Source: Zygaena filipendulae
Lineage: Eukaryota > Arthropoda > Insecta > Lepidoptera > Zygaenidae
Direction of reading: 5' to 3'
Length of the DNA stretch: 64,000 nt
Assembly: GCA_907165275.2 (NCBI GenBank)
Contig: OU015666.1
Coordinates: 6,416,001 to 6,480,000 of the forward strand
Shown: one piece after another, positions 1 through 11,900 of the stretch
Numbering within the stretch: the first letter of the stretch is position 1
How the letters are laid out: every line of letters starts with the position of its first letter
Position numbers and translations under genes: made by a program
The notes under the pieces: generated by a model
The model's database searches: none
What the model was told of the DNA's origin: nothing
The model's input: the letters and a program-made list of their open reading frames with translations, nothing else

Positions 1-929
1 GTTGTATTACGGTCTAACTTACCTCGTTGGGGATTTAACATACCTAAATGTTTGCAATGCGGATATTTAACGATTTCAATATAAGATACAACTCAATTAT
101 TTTATTATCTGTATAATTTGAAATGCAATCGTGAACATAAATCCCTATTTATGTTATTATACAACGCCAACCCAATATTTTACACGATTTAAGTACGTTT
201 AATAACACGTAAAACGGTCATATTGCTTGGCCATAAAATATTTGATATATTTTATATATTACACTTAATAAAATAATAAAGGGGGATAGGTACCTTACAT
301 TAGAAATGATATGAACTTTTTAGATCGTGCGTTCGATTTCCACTAGGGACAAACAACTTGTAACGTATTCATATGAAGTATTTAAAAACAATAAATTAAT
401 TGAAATCTAATCTTAAAAGTGAAAACGCCTAAACGCTTTTTTTCTTATCAAACTGGAGCAAAATAAAATTATCATAAAACATCGACCTAATTCCGAATCG
501 TCCAGGAAAACACGCGTGCCCTTTACTTTAGCTAAAGAAATTAAATATCACTATGCATTATTATTTATGTACAAACATAAAACAGACGGACGTTGAAATA
601 GGTATTTGTAGTTGGTTTTTATTTAGTTATTCTTGATGTATAAACTAGGGCTAGGTCATGTATAAAAACAGATAGGTATATCTACTCGTATCTACTCAAC
701 GCAGACTGATGACCAAAATTGGTTTTGGTTTGCAAGACCTAGACCAGTTTTTCTCAACACTAGGCGTACCCATAATACTCTCCTGACTTTCACGAGTAAA
801 TACGGGAAAAAATACATGTAAGTTTCTGCCACATCACGAAGCGTCACGCACCTTGGAAAAGCTTGACCCACCGCAGGTACTGACTACTGATATATATACC
901 TACCATCGAACCCAATCCCCATATCCATT

Positions 930-1364
930 GAACCCAATGGGCTGGTGCGCGACGATGGCAAGCGGCCCGACGGGATGACATTAGTACCATGGAAGATGGG
1001 CCGGTCTTTGATATGGGACGCGACTTGCGTAGATACCATTGCGCCGTCTCATCTTCCAGCTTCGGTCGTGAAAGCTGGTTCCGCGGCAGCTTCTGCGGAG
1101 TCCCTCAAGCGGCGCAAATATGAGTCCCTTAGTGGGGACTTTATGCTTGAGTCATTTGGGGTCGAAACCCTGGGGCCTTGGGGTCCAAGCGCCCGCCAGC
1201 TATATAAAGAGCTGGCGGTGCGACTGGTCGAGGCGTCGCGTGACCAGAAGGCTGGTGTTTACTTCGCCAAGCGAGCAAGCCTCGCTATCCAGCGGGGTAA
1301 TGCCGCCAACCTTTTGGGCACGCTTCCAGTTGTGGAGGACCTATGTAAATTTTTTTATTCGTAA
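930..1364 (+). mobile_element. C-terminal fragment of a non-LTR-type retroelement protein
   Basis: An open frame from about 930 reads EPNGLVRDDGKRPDGMTLVP, then WDATCVDTIAPSHLP, then SLKRRKYESL, FGVETLGPWGPSA and LAIQRGNAANLLGTLP, ending in TAA at 1362-1364. This protein segment is widespread in animal repeats after reverse transcriptase regions. The RPD...WDATxxD...KxxKY arrangement resembles the PD-(D/E)xK nuclease-like domain at the end of R2-type LINEs. That link is inference. No reverse transcriptase remains in front of it, so it is a 5'-truncated, probably dead copy. The apparent start at 945 is GTG, not a real initiation codon. Confidence 0.7.
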
Positions 1365-2388
1365 ATATAGTTATTATTTTAAGTTTTCCATAAGTTTTAT
1401 TATATTAGCTAAATTAAATTACTTATTTTCTTTATATTATGTATAATACGTCTAATAAAATTAATTAATCTCCAATTTCTTATAAATACCTAGGTATATT
1501 TTTTTGAATTTTTGCCTTTGTCCGGATTTCAACGGAAGCCTTTATATGTACCTACCTAAATGCTTTAGTCGTATCTCGTCGTATACTCAATATATTTTTG
1601 TTGATCTAGTGTACCTGTCACCTTGTTTCTTATACCTAAGTTTATAATCATATTTTTTAATACTCAAAACAATGAAATATGAGTAATTCGAGAAAGAATT
1701 TAGAACTTACAAGATTTTTTACAGTACTTATACGATAAAGCCTTAATAAACTATATTACTGGACTATGGACTATAACATTCTTTAGTGGTTTTTTACTAC
1801 GATGAACAATCAAAAACAAAAAAAAAACAATTTTAACAAAAAGTAATTTATTTATTTATGAGTACATATTTATTTAGTTATTTCTGAGTTTGTTATATGA
1901 TATAAATATTTTTGACCGTTAAACAATATAAATACCTACTACATTTATAGGTTATTGAGTAGGTATATGATTCATTAGAGTCCTCTATGTTTCGATGTTT
2001 CTTTGGTTATAAATAAATTGGTGAATATCTGTCAAGTAGTGCCGGAAATATTGCGATGATCGTGCAAGTTAATGAGACAATAAATTTATGCAGTCTTGAT
2101 ATTTTGTAATGTATCCTACCTATTTGTACGTCATCTAGGCAATTTACATTAAATAATTAAACTTCCATGGAATATGCGCGTACCTAATAATGATATCCTA
2201 ACTACGGGGCATCCTGATGATATAATTATTAAAACAGTTGCAAATAGATTTGAAGGTAAAAAAAAATATTAGTACCTACCTTTAACATAGATTTTGTCAT
2301 CATCGTTGCGCCTAAAATATAAAAAATTTAGGTAAATAATCGCCACTTCTGAAATCGGACTCGCGCTTCGCTGAGATTTGATTCTCAG

Positions 2389-2618
2389 AGCCCTTATTCA
2401 CTAAGACCATAACGCGTCGCGCTAAGATAAGGCGCCACTTTAATTGCCTTTCCCTTGAGTTCAAAACGGTTTCACTTTAAAAAAATACATTTACAACGTT
2501 TCTTTTGTCATAAAGAATATAAATTTCTTATATTTTTGCACCTGGAGCGTTTGGGATTGTGTTTTTGGGACGCGCGTTATGGGCAAGGAATGTTGTTGGT
2601 CATAGTGAATAAGGGCCC
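2389..2618 (+). mobile_element. MITE family A, copy 1
   Basis: Terminal inverted repeats: gagcccttattcacta at the left and tagtgaataagggcccg at the right, about 230 bp, noncoding. The inner part shares the gcgcgttatgggcaaggaat block with the copy at 4233-4719. The short open frame inside is incidental. Confidence 0.75.
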
Positions 2619-3060
2619 GGTTTATCTTTTTTATTTTCCAGCTTGATGAGCTGGACAGGTAAGTGTCTACTAATACAGGTCTAAGTATTAATTTTTTCTT
2701 ATTTATTTCTTTAATTACTCTATTTAAATAACCAATAGTCTAGAAGCTAAGTTGAGGCACGCAAATAAAAACATTCAAATTAGAGCCAAAAGATCTCTAC
2801 GATAGTATCTATTTTAAAAACTTAAAAGGAGAATAGAATGTGAATGTTTTCCTATCTATTACTTAATCGGAATAAAATTAGGCAAATCTGTATAGTGCAT
2901 ATATTAAGGTACTAATTAATGTCAACACTGTGAGAAACGATGAAAGCCTAGATAAAAATAAACGACAAGTTGCCAAGGGGCTTTTAATGAACTAAGGACC
3001 CTATGTAGCACCTATTTAAAAACTAGGTACTTACTCAAACTGGATTTTCTTTATACATGG

Positions 3061-3399
3061 TGTTTATGAATTAACTGAAAACTAGAAAGTAGTTTGCTCA
3101 GAATCAACTACCGAATCGATCACACTATGTTTTAATATAGGTTAATTTTTTTAATTTTGATTAGCCCATATCTAAATTATTGATAATACAATATTAGGCG
3201 CGTACGCCGCCCGCAGCAAAAAAAAATCGAACCGGTAGGCGCGGGCGTAGCGCTTGGAATTTCGTAGATAGGTCACCGCCAAACTAATGTTGAATAACTT
3301 TTAAAGTATTAATTTTTTCGACATAAAGTATATTTTAATCATATAATTGTTTATTCTTTTAAATGGGGTGTATCAGGTTTTCAGTTAATTCATTAACAC
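3061..3399. mobile_element. MITE family J, copy 1
   Basis: Inverted termini tgaattaactgaaaac and gttttcagttaattcatt. Internal ggcgcgggcgtagcgc and ccaaactaatgttgaataac are shared with 32005-32264. Confidence 0.7.
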
Positions 3400-4232
3400 G
3401 TTGTATAATTAGCTATCGTTTTTATTTTCAAGTGCAATAGATAATAGGTACAGTCGAAATGATGGCCTCTTCGGTATAGCTTTTCATTGCCCTAAAACCA
3501 CAGTTATTATACTTAATGAAAAACATTCCAAAAATTTTGAATTGTTAATACATAGATGCCATTATAAATTATTATTTACCAATTTTAGCTGTTGTTCATA
3601 GCTATTATAAGCTCTATAATATCTACTATTAAAATATCACATTTTACAAAACAAAATCTATCTGGTAATTTACTAAATAAAATGTAATTAAATAAAATAC
3701 AATACACGTAATAAAATAAGGAACGGCTCGTGTAAAAGATAATCCTAAGGTAATATTAAGATTAGCTGTTTACTTTAAACGTGAACATACTTTTGGTGAT
3801 TACGACGTTGTGGTCATTAAAAGATCATAGGTGGCGCCGATGCGGTGTCGAATTTTCCCGCATTCAATTCGTAACCTACCTACTGGTTAAGTATTTATAA
3901 CGTGCTAAAGAGAACAGCAAGAACTGCTAAGAATATTTATTACCAACGTACTAATAGTACAGTGCGTTAAAAATATCCAAATTAATAGAAATAAAAAAAA
4001 CTTATTCTTATTTTTACTCTAAATAACGTGTAATGTAAACTTGAACTTAGATGAAAAAGAAAGTACAAAAAAAAAACATTTAATTGAAAGAGAAAACAAA
4101 AAAATATAAACTATTTGTTGGAGTATAGGTAGGTACTCCATAAGAAGATTCCTTACGACTTGCTTGGTTATGACACAGTTTTAATGTGATAGAGATATTC
4201 ATTTTTTATGTTAGATTCGCTTTATTATACCT

Positions 4233-4719
4233 GGGCCCTTATTCACCTTATATTATTATTATATTATGAGTCTTACCGCCGCACTCAGAGTCGACTTTAA
4301 TGATTACTTAGTTAAGTATAGATTTTTAAAACAAAACTGCCGCAATCAGACAAGTTTAATAAATTAATGTTAATTGGCATTTAACTCATTAATTTACATC
4401 TCGTTAAATGCCAAAACATTAATTTGCTGAATGTCTCTGATTGCGGCAAATTTGTTTTAAAAATCTATACTTAACTAAGTAATCATTAAAGTCGACTCTG
4501 AGTGCGGCCATATGACCATAACACGCCGCGTTAAGATAAGACGCCGCAAAAACTGTCTTTCTCTCGTAATTAAAGAAGTTTCATTCCAAAAAAAACATAC
4601 GTTTCTTATGGCATAAAGAATAATAATTTCTAATATTTTGGCATCTAAAACGTTTGGAAATGCGATTTGGGATGCGCGTTATGGGCAAGGAATGTTGTTT
4701 GTCATAGTGAATAAGGGCC
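4233..4719 (+). mobile_element. MITE family A, copy 2, split by a second MITE
   Basis: Begins gggcccttattcac and ends gtgaataagggcca. The internal sequence matches copy 1 (tatgaccataacacgccgcg, atgggcaaggaatgttgttt). About 260 bp of foreign DNA, including a family B MITE (4276-4508), lies between its left terminus and the rest. Confidence 0.8.
4276..4508. mobile_element. MITE family B (palindromic), copy 1
   Basis: Almost the whole element is one hairpin: the left arm starts ccgccgcactcagagtcgac and the right arm ends gtcgactctgagtgcggc, with arms of about 110 bp. It is inserted in a family A MITE. Confidence 0.85.
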
Positions 4720-5933
4720 AGGGCAGTGATCGCTAGAATTGCTATTTGGGATGCTAACTGTACATCAGCTACTTTATTGTCCAGTATAAATGCTAAATAG
4801 AAAAGTTGAAACCACATATTGTAATATAATTATAGGTATAAAATGTAAAGATTTTAGGAACCTACGTACCTACCTATGTTACTTACCTCCAGTTTAGGAC
4901 TTGAATCATTAATAGGAAAAGCATTTCACAATAAATTATCTTAAGCAACAAAGTAATAGTAACTATTAATTTTTCTGTCATTGGATCCCTCAAATAATAC
5001 CTATTTTGAATTTCCGTTGGATACCATTTTACAGAATGAGCTAAAATGTACGTACCTACTTACATATTTTATGAGTAAACCAACTAAAAACAAATGGAAT
5101 TTTGATTTTATAGCTTTTCAATGACCCGTTTAATTTAATACCATTGACGCATGTACTAAGGTTGAAGATGCAAGTTGTACCACACAATAAAAACAGGCCA
5201 GACAATTCTTTATCACCTAATCATGACCAGCAACAACTATGTGCTTTATATAATTTACGTTTACGACTGCCTCGTCCTTGCTATATTCAACAATGTTGCC
5301 GGGCTGGTGTTTTATAGAGTTCAACTGTACATTTAAATGTTATATGCCCAACATAATAATAATTTATTGCACTCAACAAAACAATAATATTGGATACAAA
5401 TGTCAAATGTTAAGTTGTTAAGTTACGGAACATGAAGTAACTTCTTAAATACAATGAAATCAATTTGCGCGTCACTCATAGGAATTCGGTGGGCGAAAAG
5501 AGCCTCGAATTACGATAATTTTGTTTTTATCGAGTTATACCTACTTTCCTTAGCCGTCTGTATAGGTAGGTACTTAATGTTAATGAAAAGGTTTGATGCC
5601 TAATAGATCGATTTAGATTTTAAAAAAGATTTAATTTTGTGTACATCTAAATACAACTAACTTGTATGCCTATAATTTATATCCTGACATGATATTGTGT
5701 CTATTTATGTTCTAATTTTATAACTGTAAAAAAAAACTAAAGACGGTACTGATAGTATTCATACAGTCTACATTCAAATATCATACCTGTAAACCAGAAA
5801 GTAAGGGTATAAAGTGACTATATCTGACAAGCTGCTGAAACCTGAGTGATATAGATACTATTCATGCCGATAGGTTCGAGGGAATTTTATTCTGAAGCAA
5901 ATAAAACAAAATTGATGCAAAGTGCAAAGTTAC

Positions 5934-8900
5934 CTTACAATATCCTTGGACACATATTGCTCTAAAGCCGGGCTTTGTGCACGGCGTGCCATCAGCGACC
6001 AGCGTCAAAGATGCGTAGAACTGCTGTCCAAGCGGCCTACAATTCAGTATGCACGGAGCGTTGCCTGTGGGGACATATTGACAACATTAGACAAGATAAA
6101 ACTACACGAGTCAACTACTGATGTGTCTTTAAATTTATTACAGTCGAAAAAAGTAGCTTACCTTACCTTTACTATCGATATTTTTACATGTGATTCTTTA
6201 GATGATAAATAAGTTCCTCTATGTTAAACGTTGTTAAATTATGTAGAAGGTTTTTATGAAAAGTTATTATTTAAGGCTTTGATCAGCTCGTCATAATATA
6301 ATGACATTAATTAAATAATTATAATAATATGCAAACCATCTATATATGGAATCCAGGTGTAAAACTGTCCCCGAAACGGCCGGCGGTTGTATGCAGAACA
6401 TTGCTCTTCACGAGAGTTCGTCGCACTTTCGTCTCCAGAACATGGCTAGAAAAAAAAAAACCGAATATATTTTCCGTCATGTCAATAAGTCACTATATTT
6501 CTGAAAAGCTACAATTCCAAATAAGTTCAACTTTTTTAAATTAAAATTCAAACGGTGCCAAAAGTTTTTTGTGGTGGGTAGCGCAGCGCTAATGTCACCT
6601 TAGTTTATATGCGAATGTGAGTTATCCGTATCGTATATCTTTATCACAAAACATTTAAAATGTTTTTAAATGAAGTTTTCCAGATAAATATCAGATGTTC
6701 TTTTTTAATTTACTTACTAGAGTATTACACTCGTGATATCTTCTATCAACACCTTCGCATTTTTCCCGCCTAGATTGCGCTTGTGCTGTGACCCTCGAAG
6801 AAATCGTTTGGTGCACATTTTCATTGGAGGATGTGATTTTTAATCTGAAAAAAATTAATACTATTTACTTGTTTTGTTAAAGAAATAATAATAATAATAA
6901 ACTTTATTGAACCAATAACATGAACAAAAGTACTAGTAGTAGAATAGTATAAATAGAAATACCCTTTTTTTAACAATATTATACGTGTAGGTATACTTTT
7001 TAATAATTATTATGGAGTTTAATTTTTACCACATCACAAAAAGACAATAAAACAAATAGGTACCTACATCATTTAACTACCGAAGCCAAAGTAAATTGCT
7101 TATTAAATCCTAAAAAGTAGATAGGAGTTAATGAGTTTAATTAACTATTCCAGCTCACGCCCAAAATAATATAACAACACTCAATAAATATCTCTAATCC
7201 GATTACCCGTTGGCGTTATACTAATAAATAAACAAAAAGCACAATATGAACTATACACATGATAGTAAGCGGTCGACACAAAAGCTCTCGTAATGAAATC
7301 AACGCGAGTTACAAATAACTTTGAACGCGGCTATCTAATTCGAAGTTATAAAGAATAACTGATTATGTATCGTCTAAATAGATCGTTTCATATTTTAGTT
7401 GAAACACACATCAAATTCATCTACTTAAGGTGCCGGACGTTAAATTGGAATTATCTCATAGTAGAGTATAAATCCACCTAATTTGAATATTCTTTCATAT
7501 CTTGAATGATGAATGTCTGAGAAAAATATTAACCACATTGAAACATTATTGCAAACAATAATTTTAATGATGCTGTGCAATTTCTTCAGAAAGTTAGACA
7601 GAAAATATTTTTTTAAACAAAGAAAATCATTGCAACAAAATGCCACATACAATGTAAATTCAATATAACATAATCTAATGGATTAAAAAAAATCATGCAA
7701 ATTAACTTACACTAGATACTTAATCCACAATGTTTACAACGGGACATGGACGGAAATTAAAATTTCCAAAGCTCGACAATGGAATCTGAGCAATACATCA
7801 TATGGGCTTATTACTCTAATAATGAAATATGCACCGTGTCCGTACGTAAGCTCTATGACAAATGACGTCCCTCTTAATTTGTCGAGGATGTTACACGACG
7901 TGCTATCAGCAGGATACTTTGTGGGGGAGATATATTTTGTAATGGAAGTATCGTTAGATTTATACGATTTATATGAGGCGCAGAGGACATTAAGGAACTG
8001 GGGATTTAAATGTCTGTTGATAGCAAGGATGGGGTTAATGAAGTTACACTTCAACATGATTTATCAGCAAATGTGTTACTTACTTTTATTTAAAAGAGAA
8101 AGAAAAACGTTTTAGAGAATATTTCAGTAAATATATTTGGTCGTACTATATTTTAACATGTTTTATTTCACTCAAAAGTTTTATTCTTTCTTTTGTTTCC
8201 TGCCTTTTAAATCATATTATATAGAGTAAGAACATAATAACTTAAAACTTTATAGTTAGGTACAACCGTACATTATCATTATATAAACCTTTTTGAGCAA
8301 AAAGCTTGTGCTCTTGTGCTAACCTCCACCCAAAATATTTTTTATAAATTTTAAAGATTATTTTTTTTACTACTTTTAATATTTTCAACGCGTATTCACT
8401 ATATAGGTAATAGTTTAGGTATATTATAAAGAGTTTTGTTTGCTGAAAATAATCCTACTTCCTACTAATATTATAAATGTGAACGTGTGGAGGTTCGGAT
8501 CTTTGGATGTGTGTTACTCAATCACGCAAAGACGGCTGAAAGGATTTGTATGAAATTTGGCATTCACGTTGTCAGGGATACAGAGGAGGACATAGGGTAC
8601 TTTTTATCCCGGGATTCCCGCGGGAACTCCGAAATTACAGCAAGTCTATAATAATGAAACTACTGATCCGATTCTAAGAATTCTTTCACTCATAGAAAGC
8701 CACAAAATTCTTGAATAATATCAAATTTTTTTCCTGGAAGAAATAATTCCCGAGGGAATCGCAAAGTTTAAACCGCAGGCATCAGCTAGTGAACCTGTTC
8801 TAGATTAACACAATATAGTCACAACACAATCCCGGGGAAATAAAATCAACTAGGATTTAATCCTTACTAGATATAAAATCAAATGGTGGCTCGCATACCT

Positions 8901-11900
8901 GCATGAATCAAATTGAGCGGAGCCGCCGCAAGCGGCACCCTATTAATTAAGAGTGACGGTATTTTTATTACCTACTTATACACCTAACAGTGCTTTGTAT
9001 CAACTAATATTAATCCTGCCTCCTTGGCCGTTACAATTATCTCCAGTCTCAAATTCATTTATATGATGTCCAAACGTTTGTTTAAAATTAACGGTACTGA
9101 AACAACACTTAGTTAAAAGTTATTAATGAACCTATACTATGAGATCGTTGATATTGACAAGGACCTTGTTAAAATGAGCCTGAGGCTTCAATTTTACTAT
9201 AGTTTATTTATTTATATTGTAGTCTGTTAGTAATTGTTGCTGAAATTTTATTACATATTTATTATCTGCTTATGTTCTTAAATGTTTAATTGAAGTTATA
9301 TCAATAATTCAATTAATGGTTGTAAAACTTTTTCTAAATTAAAATTTTTATATTTCGAATTAGCATTCGATATACCTAAATAATAAATAAAACGAGACCA
9401 CGCTAGTATAATCACCAGCGTAACTAAGGATCTAATCCTATAGAAGTGAAAGTTAATATCTATAGAATCCGCGCATCAGTGTATTGAATAAACTAAGTAC
9501 CTACCTAAAGTTGAGAGGGAGCTATAAAAATGAGTAACAGAACACCATTAAACAATTTTTGTTTGTCTGTCACGCGAATCTCCGAAACTACAAAACGAAT
9601 TATCGTGGGGTTTTCGCAAATAGTTTAAACTTAGCTCGAGGAAAATAGACGTCGGGGAAAAGTTGTTATCTACTATCTACATTACCCGTCCCGTAACTAT
9701 CAATTATTATTTATCAATGGAATCCTGAAACTTACACGAATAAACCGCGTGAACCATAATATAATCGTAGTATAACATAATTTTACAAACAAGTTCGTGT
9801 AACAACTAACAGCGTCCACAGTGATTTGTTGTTTCTTTAAAAAATTGAAGGCAATCTCGTGTTCATTACAGGCTATATCGACGTTTAATATGCGTCAATC
9901 ACTGCGGCCCACAATAACAGCTTGTTACTGGTTACATGCTTGGCTCTACGGGGTTTCCATTACCTCAATTTGACCGATAAAAGTTGTGCGTGTTCGGACG
10001 CTAAAGCATATTTAACCTTTTGAACTTGGTGTTAAGTTTTCACACCGCGAAAAGTTCAATTAGGCAGGTATTTCATAGTCAGAAGACGATGATGTTCCGA
10101 TGGTGCTTTTTTTTTTCAATTTATTTTTGTATCTGCAGTTGATGTGCTTTATGCAGAGGTATTTTTAAATAACTATGAAGGAGCAATTTTAGCTTCGGAA
10201 TATTTTGAAAAAATATCATAAGTAGGTACATCATAATATGTATTATCAAATTATCTTTAAGTTTGTTTTTGATTAAACAAAAAAATAAGTTTTAATGACG
10301 CTTCGAAAAAACTGATTTAAATACCAGCAGACCCTTGATAATATACCTAATAATAGTAATAAATTAAGAACTTTAACGCATTTGAAGTACCGGGTCTACA
10401 CTCACATTTATTTCTATGCCTACAAACATTTTTGAGTAAAACTTATTAAAGCGCTACATACCCTTGAGTAGCGCCTAAATAAGTTCATCCAAAGAACTTT
10501 TTATAAAGATAAAATCAGTCACCTTTGTATGCAATGTCTTTCCTGCACTGCGACTCCCCCACCACAGGTTTTGGAGCAAGCACTCCAATTACCCCACGGA
10601 CTCCAGACGTGTTCACTCAATGAAGGTACTTCCTTTTCCTGCAATTACGAAAACACCAACTAAGAAACCCACATATTTTGCAAAATATCACAGCCTCTTT
10701 TATTATAAATAAGTATTCTTTGATTTAATATTGCTTGCGGCTCTGGCCAGGGATCTTTGCTTCGATTTCAAATTAATCAAAAACTGCTTTTAATAAGTAT
10801 ACCTATTCATAACTGAAATTGCTTTACTTACAAATGAACAAAAGAAGTATAAATTAAGGAATAGTTAATATAAGGTGAGATTATAGAAACTTTAATAAAA
10901 ATAATATGACTTACTCTGCCTGATTCCATTTGAGGAAGAACTGTGGTCTCGTTATCTTCAGCACCAGATAAAATTGAAAATTGAAGTGCTACCACAGCGA
11001 CCCTGTAAAGTAAGCTAGAGTTATAAATCTTTTGACTAACATTTTTTGAGGAAAAAACGCTTTCGATGAAGTAAGCGTGACGGAATCAACAAATTCGTTG
11101 GCGATCAGTTTTATGACAACTTCCGTCTAAGATAGTTTATTAGTTACTAGCTGTTCCCCGCTGTTTCGCCCGTGTTAATTTCGTAGTTGCCGTTAATACT
11201 AAGTACTTACCCTCCGTTCTTTATCTACTGTACCCCTGACAACATGTATGCAAAATTTCATGATGATTGGTTGAGCCGTGTGTTAAGGCGTGAAAGTGTA
11301 ACAAACAAACATACTCACTTTCGTGTAAGGATACTCATACGTATTTACGATACGGCTTTTTATTTTTATTTAAACGAAATCAAGTGACGGTAATGTACGC
11401 CCTTGATTTTCGACGGAATCTCCAATTTTGATTTTTCATGACTATGCAAATAGAGCAACATCATTAGTTCATCGGCTGTACACCAATTTGTCAGTGTAAG
11501 GTTAGTTCACACAATTTACATGTCCGTCCCTTGCACGAAGTGTGTACGACTAATAAGCTAACCACATCCACTTAGTTTTTGTTTGCAGTCAAACAAAAGG
11601 GCGTGAGTTTATATAAACTTGGAATTATAGAAGGTTCGATCGTGGGCGCTAAGATCCGGAATTTAATGCATCGTATTCCCGCATCAGCGGTATTTTTCTA
11701 TACCTACTCGTATCTACTTCAGAATTTAGATCCATTTTTGTTACTCTTTGTTACGATGTAGGGCTGTTGCGTAACGCTATGCTTACTAGGTATTACAAAC
11801 ACGAATGTGAGTTTATTTGTTTGTGTGTTTTTTTCATATTTTCACGCATTATGATTTAACCCATCATCATTCCTTTTATCTCAGAATTCGGGCGGGAACT

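Larger units (their letters stand above)
1..5933. other. Noncoding region left of the last visible ADAMTS-like exon
   Basis: Probably intron of the minus-strand gene. Holds the LINE fragment (930-1364) and four MITE entries (2389, 3061, 4233, 4276). I looked for the expected spacer-domain exon (CDG...CGVC) and did not find it. The rest is AT-rich with nothing recognised. Confidence 0.5.
6845..10522. other. Intron of the ADAMTS-like gene
   Basis: Holds the open-frame pair at 7734-8115 and a Helitron-like copy at 8460-8789. The remainder is AT-rich without recognisable features. The shorter introns at 6065-6336, 6446-6717 and 10639-10914 are plain. Confidence 0.6.

Noticed and set aside
4581..4817. 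78-codon minus-strand frame
   Set aside because: Covers a MITE A terminus plus flanking sequence and crosses the element boundary.
4889..4943. Possible minus-strand exon before a good gtaagt donor
   Set aside because: Translates to a cysteine-poor hydrophobic peptide that does not fit the expected ADAMTS spacer; the acceptor is weak.
5922..6212. 96-codon plus-strand frame
   Set aside because: It is the antisense shadow of the real minus-strand cysteine-rich exon at 5934-6064.
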